A stretch of DNA of 64,000 nt from Marisediminitalea aggregata (GTDB lineage Bacteria > Pseudomonadota > Gammaproteobacteria > Enterobacterales > Alteromonadaceae), in contig NZ_FQWD01000006.1 in the NCBI RefSeq assembly GCF_900129565.1, positions 186,001 through 250,000 on the forward strand, in the 5' to 3' direction. The first letter of the stretch is position 1, and the number at the start of each line of letters is the position of its first letter. Positions 27,434 to 36,362 of this stretch are shown here, piece after piece. The notes below the pieces were generated by a model. The model was given only the letters and a program-made list of their open reading frames with translations, was not told the DNA's origin and searched no databases. The position numbers and the translations under genes were made by a program.

Positions 27434-27934
27434 TTAAACCTGTAATTCCTTAGCAGACTTACATTCAGTGCATACCCACTGCCCTTTTACACTCAAGCCC
27501 GCCCATATCGCCACAACCACAATAAATACAATCGCCATCCAATGCGTGATCATGCCATTTGACAATCCAATCCCCATTGCCGCGCCCGCCAGCACAATTA
27601 ACGGCAACTCAACGAATTTATTGCTCTTTCGCTTGTGGTAATGTAACTGATATGACGTAATTTGATGGCCATCGGCACTGAGCGTACAGGTCATTTTACC
27701 CTTTAAGATGCTGTCGACTTTTAACCCTATTTGGTATGTAGTCCCTTGATAAGTAAATACATGAACAGAGTGCGTTTTGATGTTCCGCGCTTCACTCACC
27801 AACTGATCGTTAACATAGACGGCTTCCTTGCCCGTGAGTGCACTGGCTTTTAGCACTATTCGGTTTTGGTCGTGGTTGAACGCAAAGGTCATCCCTTTGC
27901 GAGTGGAGATCTCAACGTCTTCGCTTAGCTTCAT
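27434..27934 (-). CDS. Unknown protein with two C-terminal membrane helices
   Basis: The 166-residue protein has a hydrophilic, beta-rich N-terminal half (1-105) with no signal peptide. Two hydrophobic segments follow near 112-150 (VELPLIVLAGAAMGIG and MAIVFIVVVAIWAGLSV), then a short tail with a CTEC pair. I recognise no family. It starts 14 bases after the stop of the exported protein upstream, so the two are probably cotranscribed. The CxxC tail could bind metal or form a disulfide. Confidence 0.68.
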   Translation of the reverse strand: MKLSEDVEISTRKGMTFAFNHDQNRIVLKASALTGKEAVYVNDQLVSEARNIKTHSVHVFTYQGTTYQIGLKVDSILKGKMTCTLSADGHQITSYQLHYHKRKSNKFVELPLIVLAGAAMGIGLSNGMITHWMAIVFIVVVAIWAGLSVKGQWVCTECKSAKELQV

Positions 27935-27948
27935 CGCTTCCTCTGCGC

Positions 27949-28395
27949 TTAGTGTGATGGTTGTGTCTTTCGATGATAAATTTCCTGGATATTTTTGTAG
28001 CTAACCAGAATGAGCTTATCATCTTCAAGGCATACATCGTGCTTTTGAATATCAAGTGGAATACGCGTGTCTTTAAGTTGAAGGGTAAAGCAGCAACCAT
28101 CTTCCGAGATACTGTGAATTTCATAGGGTGTGTGCGTTTTCCCGCGATGAGAATAAGTAGAATACGTATCACTGCTTATTTGCAGTTCTGCCGGTTTAAA
28201 TATTTTAGAAAAACGCCGGTGTTCTTCATCGGTCAGGTCTGCGTATTTCAACGCTTCCACCGTTTCCGGAATGTTGAATACCCAACGTCCTTGCAGTGGA
28301 TTAGCCTGAGGTAATTCGCCCGCCAACAGGCTCAGCGGGCTTACGGCAAGCAGTATCGAACCAACTATCAGCCCGAAAGGACGCTGTTTACTCAT
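27949..28395 (-). CDS. Exported protein of unknown function
   Basis: The 148-residue protein has a signal peptide (FGLIVGSILLAVSPLSLLAG) and a compact domain beginning LQGRWVFNIPETVEAL near 35-50. This opening, 'GxW...', followed by short beta strands (ELQISSDTYSTY, CCFTLQLKDTRIPL) suggests a small lipocalin-like barrel, but I cannot name the family. It is upstream of, and probably cotranscribed with, the two-helix membrane protein at 27434. Confidence 0.68.
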   Translation of the reverse strand: MSKQRPFGLIVGSILLAVSPLSLLAGELPQANPLQGRWVFNIPETVEALKYADLTDEEHRRFSKIFKPAELQISSDTYSTYSHRGKTHTPYEIHSISEDGCCFTLQLKDTRIPLDIQKHDVCLEDDKLILVSYKNIQEIYHRKTQPSH

Positions 28396-28432
28396 ATGAT
28401 CCCTGCCCCTTCTGTCTTGCCGTTCTATGACA

Positions 28433-28792
28433 CTACTTTAGAAATTTAATACTCAGCGGATAAACCCACACCTGACCGTCGTTAGCCTTGATGGCGGCGA
28501 CAATGGCAAAAATCAGGTTCAGCAGTGCCAGTATGCCAAGGCCTATAATGCCAATAAATATGAATACCAGAATGCCGCAGATCAAGGAATAAATAAACAG
28601 GCTAATCAGCCAGTTTATGGTCACTTTACCGTGAATATCGATGGCTTCGTGTTTGTCTTTATTGGCTGCCCACATCACAATGGGCAGAATAAGACCCAAC
28701 CCCGGGATTATAATGCTTGTTAGCTGGCTCAGGTGAATAGCCATACAATAGGTATTCAGGGGCATGCCCCAATAGTCTTCTTTGGTGCTCAT
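28433..28792 (-). CDS. DUF4870-family membrane protein
   Basis: The 119-residue protein has three hydrophobic segments and the DUF4870 pattern: MAIHLSQLTSIIIPGLGLI, then VMWAANKDKHEAIDIHGKVT, then NWLISLFIYSLICGILVFIF. These proteins are small, of unknown role, and resemble Tic20-like folds. I start at ATG 28792 (MSTKEDYWG), which follows GGAGCG. An upstream in-frame ATG at 28804 is possible. Confidence 0.85.
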   Translation of the reverse strand: MSTKEDYWGMPLNTYCMAIHLSQLTSIIIPGLGLILPIVMWAANKDKHEAIDIHGKVTINWLISLFIYSLICGILVFIFIGIIGLGILALLNLIFAIVAAIKANDGQVWVYPLSIKFLK

Positions 28793-28953
28793 ACAACGCT
28801 CCATGTTTGGGTTTTAATTGACGCGATCCGTTAAATAAACAGGTGAAACATCACGCGCTTTGAATGAATTTATTCAGATAGCTTTGTTATACCTAAATAT
28901 TTTCACAGAGTGAAGTATTTTGCAGTGGTGTTAAAATCACTCGTCGCCGGTAT

Positions 28954-29388
28954 TTATAATCCACGAAACCGCGACAACAGATGTTTATCCGGTATTTGGC
29001 ATTGGGTAGTACCACCAAATAACCTGATGCGATTTCTGGCGAACAATTTATAAAAGACGTCGCGAAAGGTACTGGGAAGTATGGAAAATACCCGAAAAAG
29101 AGACCAAAAGCCGGTTAAATCCCGGGTAATTTCAAGTGCCGCGTCCGACCATAAGTAAACCTGGCCGTGTTTCACCAGCATAAAGGTATCTACCCCAACG
29201 GTTTCCACACTTTTCTCACGAATAATCGCCTGTGCATAGTCTGACTGCATAGGAGAAAAAATAAACCGTTCGGACTTGTCCCGTTTGATAATAAAAGACA
29301 CCGCGCCATTACAGAAATTGCACACGCCGTCGTAAATGATCAGGTATTGGTCTTCACCATTTTTTTCTGTTTCGTCCATTTTCACCAT
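28954..29388 (-). CDS. DCC-family (DUF393) thiol-disulfide oxidoreductase-like protein
   Basis: The 144-residue protein begins with the family hallmark IIYDGVCNFCNGAVSFII (near 17-34), where the CNFC pair in a DGVCxxC context gives a thioredoxin-like active site. The family probably acts on disulfides, but substrates are unknown. Later blocks FSPMQSDYAQAII and SDAALEITRDL fit the family. The second Met (29379) is an alternative start. It follows the small unknown gene at 29410 by 21 bases. Confidence 0.87.
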   Translation of the reverse strand: MVKMDETEKNGEDQYLIIYDGVCNFCNGAVSFIIKRDKSERFIFSPMQSDYAQAIIREKSVETVGVDTFMLVKHGQVYLWSDAALEITRDLTGFWSLFRVFSILPSTFRDVFYKLFARNRIRLFGGTTQCQIPDKHLLSRFRGL

Positions 29389-29409
29389 TCTAAGGAAAGA
29401 AAATCCATT

Positions 29410-29631
29410 TTATTGCTCTTTAAAAGCGTCAATGCCTTCATCGACGGCTAACTTTAAGAGCTGGTCTGCCTGCCTACTATTTACCGATTCGAAAGTCACC
29501 GTTTGCTTATCGATTAGTTCATCTGTTGTGCTTTTCGCTTCCAGCAAACCGATTTCCAGTATTCGCTTTAAGCTTTTATCCAACTTAACTTTACTGAATG
29601 GGCTTTTACTTCGGTAAATTACGCGGTACAT
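29410..29631 (-). CDS. Small unknown protein
   Basis: The 73-residue protein (MYRVIYRSKSPFSKVKLDKS at the start) has no membrane segment or signal. It begins one base after the stop of the lipoprotein gene and is preceded by GAGG within that gene, which suggests coupled translation. Composition and position support a real gene, but I recognise no family and the length keeps this uncertain. Confidence 0.55.
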   Translation of the reverse strand: MYRVIYRSKSPFSKVKLDKSLKRILEIGLLEAKSTTDELIDKQTVTFESVNSRQADQLLKLAVDEGIDAFKEQ

Positions 29632-29632
29632 A

Positions 29633-30133
29633 TTAAACCTCGTTAGAGGCGATATTAGCAGCGTTATTCTGGCTCAATGTCGAAGAACTGCAGTTAGTAT
29701 CACCTTCGGTCCACCGCTTTATGTCTAACCAATAATATTGATAGCCTGAAGCGGTATTTGGATAAGTTCTTACTCTTATCGTTGAACTACGATAACTAGG
29801 ATCATCACTAGTCTTTGTTGACGTTTCCTCAATAATAATGGAGAACACCGAAGACGAGTAAGCCATATCAACTAACTTAGGTCTGATATTCAGGGAAATC
29901 CAATTTGCTTGTGGGTCGTGTATTCCAGACATTGGAAACACCTCTACGATCATGTCACTCTTTGAAAACTGTTCACTATTAAGCCAGCACTTTTCAATCT
30001 GATCCCGATATTTCATTGCCGCCAGGTATGGCGGAAGCATCACCTCAGTCTCGTAAGGAATTTCAGTAGTAACAGCTAATGATTGGCAGCCGACCAAAAA
30101 AAGCAAAAATGAACAACATAATAACTCTCGCAC
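29633..30133 (-). CDS. Unknown lipoprotein
   Basis: The 166-residue protein has a lipoprotein signal (LLCCSFLLFLVGC; lipobox FLVGCQ, Cys near 16). The mature part includes YLAAMKYRDQIEKCWLNSEQ and a strand-rich region. I do not recognise the family. A+T content in this stretch (29400-30180) looks higher than in neighbouring genes, which may hint at later acquisition. It heads a possible transcript with the 73-residue gene and the DCC protein. Confidence 0.65.
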   Translation of the reverse strand: MRELLCCSFLLFLVGCQSLAVTTEIPYETEVMLPPYLAAMKYRDQIEKCWLNSEQFSKSDMIVEVFPMSGIHDPQANWISLNIRPKLVDMAYSSSVFSIIIEETSTKTSDDPSYRSSTIRVRTYPNTASGYQYYWLDIKRWTEGDTNCSSSTLSQNNAANIASNEV

Positions 30134-30214
30134 AACACCAACATCCTTATTTAAAAACAGAGTTTAGAAATACAAAGTGCTCTTTAGCGTAACAACAAAT
30201 AGGTTTTAATGACA

Positions 30215-30236
30215 CAAGCCACCGATTGGTGGCTTG
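30215..30236 (-). terminator. Hairpin downstream of the gamma-glutamyltransferase gene
   Basis: A 9-bp stem (CAAGCCACC / GGTGGCTTG) with a 4-base loop lies 34 bases after the stop on the minus strand. The following minus-strand sequence has few consecutive T's, so efficiency is uncertain. Confidence 0.5.
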
Positions 30237-30269
30237 CAATTAGACATAAAATGAAGTCCGTGAATGACG

Positions 30270-32030
30270 CTACTTACCTACCGCAACCCCTTCACGCCTA
30301 GGATCTGCACCACCAAGGTAACCGGTAGGCATGACCTGAATACCGTGCAGTCCACTGTTTAAGTCCACAATTTTAACCTTGTGCCCTAACGCTTCCAGCG
30401 GTGCCTGCAATGCTTCAATTGGCGTGCCTTTTTCCAAAGCGGTATAATCGTTTCGGTTTGTGATCTTCGGCAGGTTAATAGCCTGCTGAATGTCTAATCC
30501 GTAGTCGATTACACCAATCAGGGTCTGTGCAACATAACTCACAATACGGCTGCCGCCCGGCGAGCCCACCAGCAATTCCAGATTACCGTCCTCATCGAAC
30601 ACCATAGTGGGGCTCATCGCACTCCTGGGACGCTTATGTGGCTCTACGCGATTCGGCACCGGGAAACGGTTTTGCGAGGGTGAAAATGAAAAGTCGGTTA
30701 ACTGGTTGTTTAACAGAAAGCCGTCGACCATCAGGCCAGAACCAAACATAAACTCGACACTGGTCGTCATCGACACCGCGTTACCGGCCTTGTCTACTAC
30801 CACGAAGTGACTGGTATTTGGCTGTTCCAAGGTACTTCCGGCAATTACCTGGGTACTGAACGGCTCCCCTGCCCGGGCAAATCGCCAGGGTTTGTCTGGT
30901 GCAATAAATTCACCGCGGCGTTCCAGATAACCTTCGTTGATCAACGCCGCGTAGGGCAAATTGGTGAAGTCACTGTCGGCAATGAATTTCTCGCGGTCAG
31001 CATAGGCTAACGCACTGGCTTGCGTATACAAGTTTGCAAACTCAGGGCTGTCGATGGCGTAGTCAGTTAAATTAAACCGCTCCAGCAGTTTCAGGATCTG
31101 ATAGACGTTGATCCCGCCAGAGCTGGGTGGTGCCATCCCGCAAATTTGCTTGGCTCGGTATTCACCGCAAACAGCCTGTCGCTCGATAACTTTGTAGTTA
31201 GCCAGGTCCTCTTCGTTCAGCACACCGGGATTAATGTTGGCCGTTTGTACTGCTTTGGCAATTTTGGTGGCCAAATCGCCCTTGTACATGTAGTCGGTTC
31301 CCTGCTCTGCAATATTGCGCAGGGTTTTACCTAACAATGGGTTCTTTTTGGTCGTTCCCGCTTTTAACGGCTTACCGGCAGGGTAAAAATAGGTCGCCGT
31401 CGACGGAAACGCTTTCATGCCCTTGTGATACTGTTCGGCCATTGTGACCAGTTTCTCGAGGCGTTTGGATACTTTAAACCCCTCTTCCGAGGTGGCGATG
31501 GCGTCGGCAAACAACGCTTTCCATTCCAGGTCACCGTATTTCGTGTGGGCTGTTTCCAGCGCTTTCATCACACCCGGCACACCCACTGACTTTCCGCCCA
31601 CCACGGCATCAATCCACTTCATGGGCTGACCGTGTTCCATGAACCAGTATGCATTTACACCTGCGGGCGCCATTTCGCGACCATCAAAGGTATGCAGTGT
31701 TTTGGTTTCATTGTCCCAATACAGCATGAACGCACCACCGCCTACACCGGATGACTGCGGCTCTACCAACGTCAGCATGGCCTGTATTGCAACGGCAGCA
31801 TCAATGGCATTGCCGCCGTTTTCAATGATATTTTTTCCTGCCCAGGATGCATAAGGATTGGCCGCAACGACCATATAGTCTTTGCTGGCCAATGCTTGTT
31901 TTTCAACGTATCCCGTAGCGGCTTCAGGTTCACCCGCTTCGCGGGGCGCTTGCTGAGAAAAAGAAGGGAAACTGGCAGACAGGGCTAAACACCCTGCCAG
32001 AATATAACTACCTGTGCGACTACGACTCAA
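30270..32030 (-). CDS. ggt: Gamma-glutamyltransferase
   Basis: The enzyme cleaves or transfers the gamma-glutamyl group of glutathione in the periplasm. The precursor self-cleaves before a Thr nucleophile, seen as QPNTSHFVVVDKAGNA. Other conserved blocks are SSGVGGGAFMLYWDN and LLVGSPGGSRIVSYV. The start is taken as TTG at 32030, with GAGGAAG eight bases before it, giving 586 residues with a signal peptide (SYILAGCLALSASFPSFS). A longer reading to 32129 would overlap the enoyl-CoA hydratase. It probably follows that hydratase in one transcript. With pxpABC (58868-61289) it could recycle gamma-glutamyl compounds. Confidence 0.92.
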   Translation of the reverse strand: MSRSRTGSYILAGCLALSASFPSFSQQAPREAGEPEAATGYVEKQALASKDYMVVAANPYASWAGKNIIENGGNAIDAAVAIQAMLTLVEPQSSGVGGGAFMLYWDNETKTLHTFDGREMAPAGVNAYWFMEHGQPMKWIDAVVGGKSVGVPGVMKALETAHTKYGDLEWKALFADAIATSEEGFKVSKRLEKLVTMAEQYHKGMKAFPSTATYFYPAGKPLKAGTTKKNPLLGKTLRNIAEQGTDYMYKGDLATKIAKAVQTANINPGVLNEEDLANYKVIERQAVCGEYRAKQICGMAPPSSGGINVYQILKLLERFNLTDYAIDSPEFANLYTQASALAYADREKFIADSDFTNLPYAALINEGYLERRGEFIAPDKPWRFARAGEPFSTQVIAGSTLEQPNTSHFVVVDKAGNAVSMTTSVEFMFGSGLMVDGFLLNNQLTDFSFSPSQNRFPVPNRVEPHKRPRSAMSPTMVFDEDGNLELLVGSPGGSRIVSYVAQTLIGVIDYGLDIQQAINLPKITNRNDYTALEKGTPIEALQAPLEALGHKVKIVDLNSGLHGIQVMPTGYLGGADPRREGVAVGK

Positions 32031-32043
32031 AGTGAATCTTCCT

Positions 32044-32808
32044 CTATTTGAATTTTTCTGGGTTAATTGGTCGCTTATGCAGGAATGCATCAAACGCTTC
32101 CTGCGCAGCGTCAGTGCCCATTGCTTCAATGAAGATATCCAGTTCGTAGTCCATGTGCTGCTGGATGTCTTCTGCCTCGTTATTTAATAATGCTTTTGTT
32201 TGTAATAGAGCGAATTTTGGTTTGGCCGCTAGCTTCTTGGCAACGTCGCTAACGGTATCCCGCAAGGCGTCGGGTTCGACAATTTTTGTAACTAAACCAA
32301 AATCGCTGGCATCTTGCGCACTGAAGGGTTCGCCCAGCATCAACCATTCACTGGCGCGTCGGCGTCCTGCCATGCGAGGAATGATATAGCTGGAGGCATA
32401 CTCGGGTACTAACCCTAAGTTGATGAAAGGTAATACAAATCGAGTGCCGGTTGCGCAATACACTAAGTCACAATGTAACAGCATGGTTGTGCCAATGCCA
32501 ACCGCTAATCCTGAAACTTCGGCGATTACTGGCTTTTTGCAGTTAGTTAACGCTTTCATGAAACCTACTGTCTCAGCCAAATGCGGTTCTTTGCCATGAT
32601 TCGCAAAACCTGAAATTTCGTTACCCGCACAAAAAATGTCACCGTTAGCGCGGATAACCACGACTTTACACGCCTCACTGGCATCGGCTTCAATGATGGC
32701 ATCGCCCATGGTTTTGTACATTTCACGGGTTAACGCGTTTTTCTTTTCTGGTCGGTTAATAACAATCTCGGTAACGGCCTGTTGGCTGATGATCTGAATC
32801 TCTGACAT
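32044..32808 (-). CDS. Enoyl-CoA hydratase/isomerase
   Basis: This crotonase-fold protein of 254 residues has oxyanion-hole loops CAGNEISGF (near 60) and ISEVSGLAVGIGTTMLL-like (near 100). HCDLVYCATGTRFVLPFINL and the LGLVPEYASS segment fit the crotonase fold. It hydrates or isomerises an enoyl-CoA in beta-oxidation or amino-acid breakdown; the exact substrate is not readable. I start at ATG 32808 (MSEIQIISQQ), with GGAGA seven bases upstream. The frame also allows Met at 32820. The gene is divergent from the rhombosortase. Confidence 0.9.
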   Translation of the reverse strand: MSEIQIISQQAVTEIVINRPEKKNALTREMYKTMGDAIIEADASEACKVVVIRANGDIFCAGNEISGFANHGKEPHLAETVGFMKALTNCKKPVIAEVSGLAVGIGTTMLLHCDLVYCATGTRFVLPFINLGLVPEYASSYIIPRMAGRRRASEWLMLGEPFSAQDASDFGLVTKIVEPDALRDTVSDVAKKLAAKPKFALLQTKALLNNEAEDIQQHMDYELDIFIEAMGTDAAQEAFDAFLHKRPINPEKFK

Positions 32809-32957
32809 GCTAGTCTCCATTGTATTTTGTTATGCGCGGCAAACCTCAGGGAGGCGCGTTGTACGCGAGGGTCAGCGTACTTGCCGCAGATTAATTGGTA
32901 CCAGAGTGGTTTTTCGTTATCATAGCGCTCCCCTTACCGATACAAAAATTAATTCCA

Positions 32958-33572
32958 ATGATAGTTGCGCTACCACTTAAACCACAGTTTAGCCTTGGTC
33001 CTCTGATCTTGCTCGCTACTGTGTTCCTGTTATTTTTATCGGGCTCTGCTACTACCGAATTGTTAGCCTACGATCGCTATGCATTGGAAAGCCTGGAAAC
33101 CTGGCGTCTATTGTCAGGAAACCTCGTACACACCAACGGATATCACCTTTTGTTAAACAGTGCTGGGTTGTTTTTTCTATGGGCTCTGCACGGTGAACAC
33201 TACAGGCCTATGTTGTTTATCAAGTTGTTTTTGTGGTGTGGCTTAGGCACCAGTCTGGGCATTTACTATTTGTCACCGTCGTTAATTTGGTATGTCGGGT
33301 TGTCAGGGGCATTGCACGGCTTGTTTGTATGGGGCGCGTGCATGGACATTCGCAATAAGATTTATTCAGGCGTATTGCTCCTGCTGGGGATTGTTGCAAA
33401 GGTCGGCTGGGAACAATGGCAAGGCAGCAGCGACGAGGTTGCTGATTTGATTGGTGCCTCGGTTGCCATTGATGCCCATTTGTATGGCACAGTGAGTGGA
33501 TTAGCGTTGTTTATTCTGATGTGGGCGATGTCAGCGTTGTATGTAGCCATTAAGCCCAAACAGGCCGCCTGA
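32958..33572 (+). CDS. rrtA: Rhombosortase
   Basis: Rhombosortases are rhomboid-like membrane proteases that process proteins carrying a C-terminal GlyGly-CTERM tag for surface anchoring. The 204-residue protein has about six hydrophobic segments. Family features are GNLVHTNGYHLLLNSAGLFF, the serine motif YVGLSGALHGLF, and the histidine motif IDAHLYGTVSGL near the end. I chose ATG 32958 (MIVALPLKPQF). A TTG at 32895 would extend it by 21 residues. No GlyGly-CTERM substrate is obvious in this window. It converges with the S9 peptidase across a shared terminator. Confidence 0.88.
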   Translation: MIVALPLKPQFSLGPLILLATVFLLFLSGSATTELLAYDRYALESLETWRLLSGNLVHTNGYHLLLNSAGLFFLWALHGEHYRPMLFIKLFLWCGLGTSLGIYYLSPSLIWYVGLSGALHGLFVWGACMDIRNKIYSGVLLLLGIVAKVGWEQWQGSSDEVADLIGASVAIDAHLYGTVSGLALFILMWAMSALYVAIKPKQAA

Positions 33573-33590
33573 TTTTACACAAAGTATAAA

Positions 33591-33627
33591 AAAAGCCAGT
33601 CCAGGAATGTATCCCTGACTGGCTTTT
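33591..33627. terminator. Bidirectional terminator between rhombosortase and S9 peptidase
   Basis: AAAAGCCAGT pairs with ACTGGCTTTT, with an inner CAGG/CCTG stem after one unpaired C. A-runs lie on the left and T-runs on the right, so it can end transcription in both directions between these convergent genes. Confidence 0.85.
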
Positions 33628-33649
33628 AGTTTTTAGAATGAATAACCCG

Positions 33650-36142
33650 TTACAGGTTTTCTTCAAATAGCTTAAAGATTCGACGGTACTCGTCTAACCA
33701 CGAGCTTGGTTGCACAAAGCCGTGGGGTTCTACCGGGTAAATCGCCGTTTCAAAGTCGGTTTTCTCCAGCTCGATCATGCGCTGCACTAAACGCACGACA
33801 TCAACAAAAAACACATTGTTGTCTACCATAGGCGCGTTAATGAGCAATGTTTTTTCCAAGCCTTCTGCAAAATAGATTGGCGAGCTGTTGCGATAGGCAA
33901 TTGGGTCGACATCCGGTGTATTCAGGATATTTGACGTATACGCCGTGTTGTAATGTGCCCAGTCAGAAACAGGACGAAGTGCGGCGCCGGCCTGGAACAA
34001 ATCCGGTTCATTAAACATCGACATAAAGGTCAGGAACCCACCGTATGAACCACCGTAGGTACCAATGCGCTGACGATCAACATTGGCGTTCTCAACCAGC
34101 CAGTTTACCCCATCGCGTAAGTCTTCGACCTCCGGCGTCCCCATTTGGCGATAAATAGCAGTACGCCAGTCTCTGCCGTATCCGGCTGAGGCGCGGTAAT
34201 CCATATCAAGCACCACATAGCCCTTTTGTACTAACAGGCTGTGGAACATGAACTCACGGAAATACCCCGACCATCCCAGATGTGAATTCTGTAAATAGCC
34301 CGCGCCATGGTTAAACACAACCGCGCGTTTTGCTTTACCTTGCTCATAACCTTCAGGCAAATACACGCGTGCGTAAATTGGCTTGTCGGTGTGTGAAGAG
34401 GGAATAGCGACGATTTGCGGCGCAGTCCACGGCAACGCTTTGAAAGCCTCACTCACGGTATTCGTCAGTTGAACTGGTGAAGAGCCCGAAGTAAGTGTTT
34501 GTAAAAACAACTCTGGAGGCTGCGTGACTTTAGAATGGGTCAGCAGCAGCGCGTCTTCGCCAGGACTTAATACGTAATCCGTCATACCATTCAATTCGGT
34601 CAGAGTTTCATGCTCACCGGTTTCAACATTGACGCGGTAAATTTCGTATATACCCGGGTGTTTTTTATTGGCTTTAAAGTACACGTACTGATCGTCATTA
34701 GTCAGGGTGACTTCATCGACAACGTATTCACCGGCTGTCAGGGCACGAGGTGCCTGGCCTGGCGTTTGGACATAGAGGTGGCTGTAACCGGTATGTTCCG
34801 ACTGATAAAACAGCGTATGTGAATTGTGTAACCAGCCAAACTGGTTGTAGCGATAATTTACCCAGGCATCGTCGTGAAGACGGTGTTCTGTGTTGAATTG
34901 CTTGCTGTCAAAATCAACAGTTACAATCCAGCGGTCTTTGTTGTCCCACGCTTCCAGCATAAGCGCAACCGCAGTGCCATCCTGATGCCAACGTACAGAA
35001 GGTTCACTCCAGTACCAGCTGTTCAGCAAACCTATGGACCGGGGCAAGCGGTTTACCGTGTATGTTTCACCGCGTGCAGCTGCATTTTCTGCTTTCACGT
35101 CGGCCAGTACGTCGTCGTTATAACCCGGCAGGTTAACGTACGACAGTTTGTGTTGCGAGTGCGCATTCAAGTCAACCAGCCACACTGTTTCTTCAACTGG
35201 CTTTGCATCGGCAACGCGCTGTCGCACGTCAATAGCTGCAATTCGGCCATCTTCCTGTATGTAGTGCGGCATGATGTCGGTTTTATCCCGATAGCTGCCT
35301 TGTTTGGTTGTTACCACAATGGCGTGCTCACCATTAGGCGATAAGGTTGCAGCTACCAGGCGCTCACCCGATGGGAAATAAAAAGGCTCTGGAGCCACCG
35401 CGGGGCTTGCGGTGCGCTTGGCAGCTTCGTGTTCGAACCTGTCTTCGCGATTCTTGCGCTGTACCTGTATGTACTGGATCAGCGTTTGTTGTTCTGCTGC
35501 AATAAAGTCTTTAGGTGGCTTATTAGCAGTGGGCGCATCAGCAAATTTCCAGCTCATCAGCAAGGATTGCTGTCCGGTGCGCAAATCAAAAGCAATAAAG
35601 CTATCACCCGTTCTGGCCATTAACCTGTTGTCAGTCATAAAGGTCAGATCGCGAAGAGGTTGGCCTCCTCGAGTTAGCTGCACAACCGCACCGTCTGGCA
35701 TTTTTACAAATACGCTATCTTCAAAGCGCCAGGCCGTATATTGCTCATCGTGACTGGTGACCTTCTCGTCATAACGGTATTGATGCGCCTGGCTTAGCTC
35801 GATTTTCTCACCGTTGCCGGTTTTTCCGGCTTCAATCAGGAAATAATCATCAACGACGCTGCCCTCTCGCTTGCGGGCATACACAATATCACCATCCAAT
35901 GACCACGAAGGCCTTGATGGTTGCCTGCCAAGCCAATCGGGATCGGCCATAATTTGTTTCAGCGTTAACTCGCTGTTGCTTTTGGATGTAGCGACATCGG
36001 GGACAACGACGCTAGCTGGCTGTGGCAACGCGGCCGTTGTTTGCGGCGCAATAGGAGTACTGGATTCTGTGGTGTTCGCACAGGCGAACAAAAGCAGGCT
36101 TAAACTACCTGCAATTAAACTTCTGGTCAGGTGATTTGGCAT
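33650..36142 (-). CDS. S9-family prolyl-oligopeptidase-like lipoprotein
   Basis: The 830-residue protein has a lipoprotein signal (lipobox LLFAC, Cys near 21), then a beta-propeller region (about 60-560) and a C-terminal alpha/beta-hydrolase domain. The catalytic triad is visible: Ser699 in TYGGSYGGFLTF, Asp in NAPMVDNNVFF, and His807 in VEPHGFVQP. This is the layout of DPP-IV/acylaminoacyl-peptidase-like S9 enzymes, which clip peptides, here at the cell envelope. It is a single gene, divergent from the peroxidase across a 220-base region. Confidence 0.92.
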   Translation of the reverse strand: MPNHLTRSLIAGSLSLLLFACANTTESSTPIAPQTTAALPQPASVVVPDVATSKSNSELTLKQIMADPDWLGRQPSRPSWSLDGDIVYARKREGSVVDDYFLIEAGKTGNGEKIELSQAHQYRYDEKVTSHDEQYTAWRFEDSVFVKMPDGAVVQLTRGGQPLRDLTFMTDNRLMARTGDSFIAFDLRTGQQSLLMSWKFADAPTANKPPKDFIAAEQQTLIQYIQVQRKNREDRFEHEAAKRTASPAVAPEPFYFPSGERLVAATLSPNGEHAIVVTTKQGSYRDKTDIMPHYIQEDGRIAAIDVRQRVADAKPVEETVWLVDLNAHSQHKLSYVNLPGYNDDVLADVKAENAAARGETYTVNRLPRSIGLLNSWYWSEPSVRWHQDGTAVALMLEAWDNKDRWIVTVDFDSKQFNTEHRLHDDAWVNYRYNQFGWLHNSHTLFYQSEHTGYSHLYVQTPGQAPRALTAGEYVVDEVTLTNDDQYVYFKANKKHPGIYEIYRVNVETGEHETLTELNGMTDYVLSPGEDALLLTHSKVTQPPELFLQTLTSGSSPVQLTNTVSEAFKALPWTAPQIVAIPSSHTDKPIYARVYLPEGYEQGKAKRAVVFNHGAGYLQNSHLGWSGYFREFMFHSLLVQKGYVVLDMDYRASAGYGRDWRTAIYRQMGTPEVEDLRDGVNWLVENANVDRQRIGTYGGSYGGFLTFMSMFNEPDLFQAGAALRPVSDWAHYNTAYTSNILNTPDVDPIAYRNSSPIYFAEGLEKTLLINAPMVDNNVFFVDVVRLVQRMIELEKTDFETAIYPVEPHGFVQPSSWLDEYRRIFKLFEENL

Positions 36143-36362
36143 ATTCTTATTTACTTATTAATTACAACCCCGTCATTATAGCCATGATAAACCCGTGCTT
36201 GTGTATATTTATCCTTAAACTTATCCGCTTTGCCGTGAGAACACCGCTTCAATAGATCGAATACAGTGCCTTAATAAGCACCGTATTTTGTGGGTCACTG
36301 TGATCCAAGCCGATAGTTTTCACTGTATTGCTCAACAAACACCAATCATAAAGGATGACAAA

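Noticed and set aside
32031-32129. Upstream extension of the gamma-glutamyltransferase frame
   Set aside because: It lies within the enoyl-CoA hydratase gene; TTG 32030 with GAGGAAG gives a normal signal peptide.
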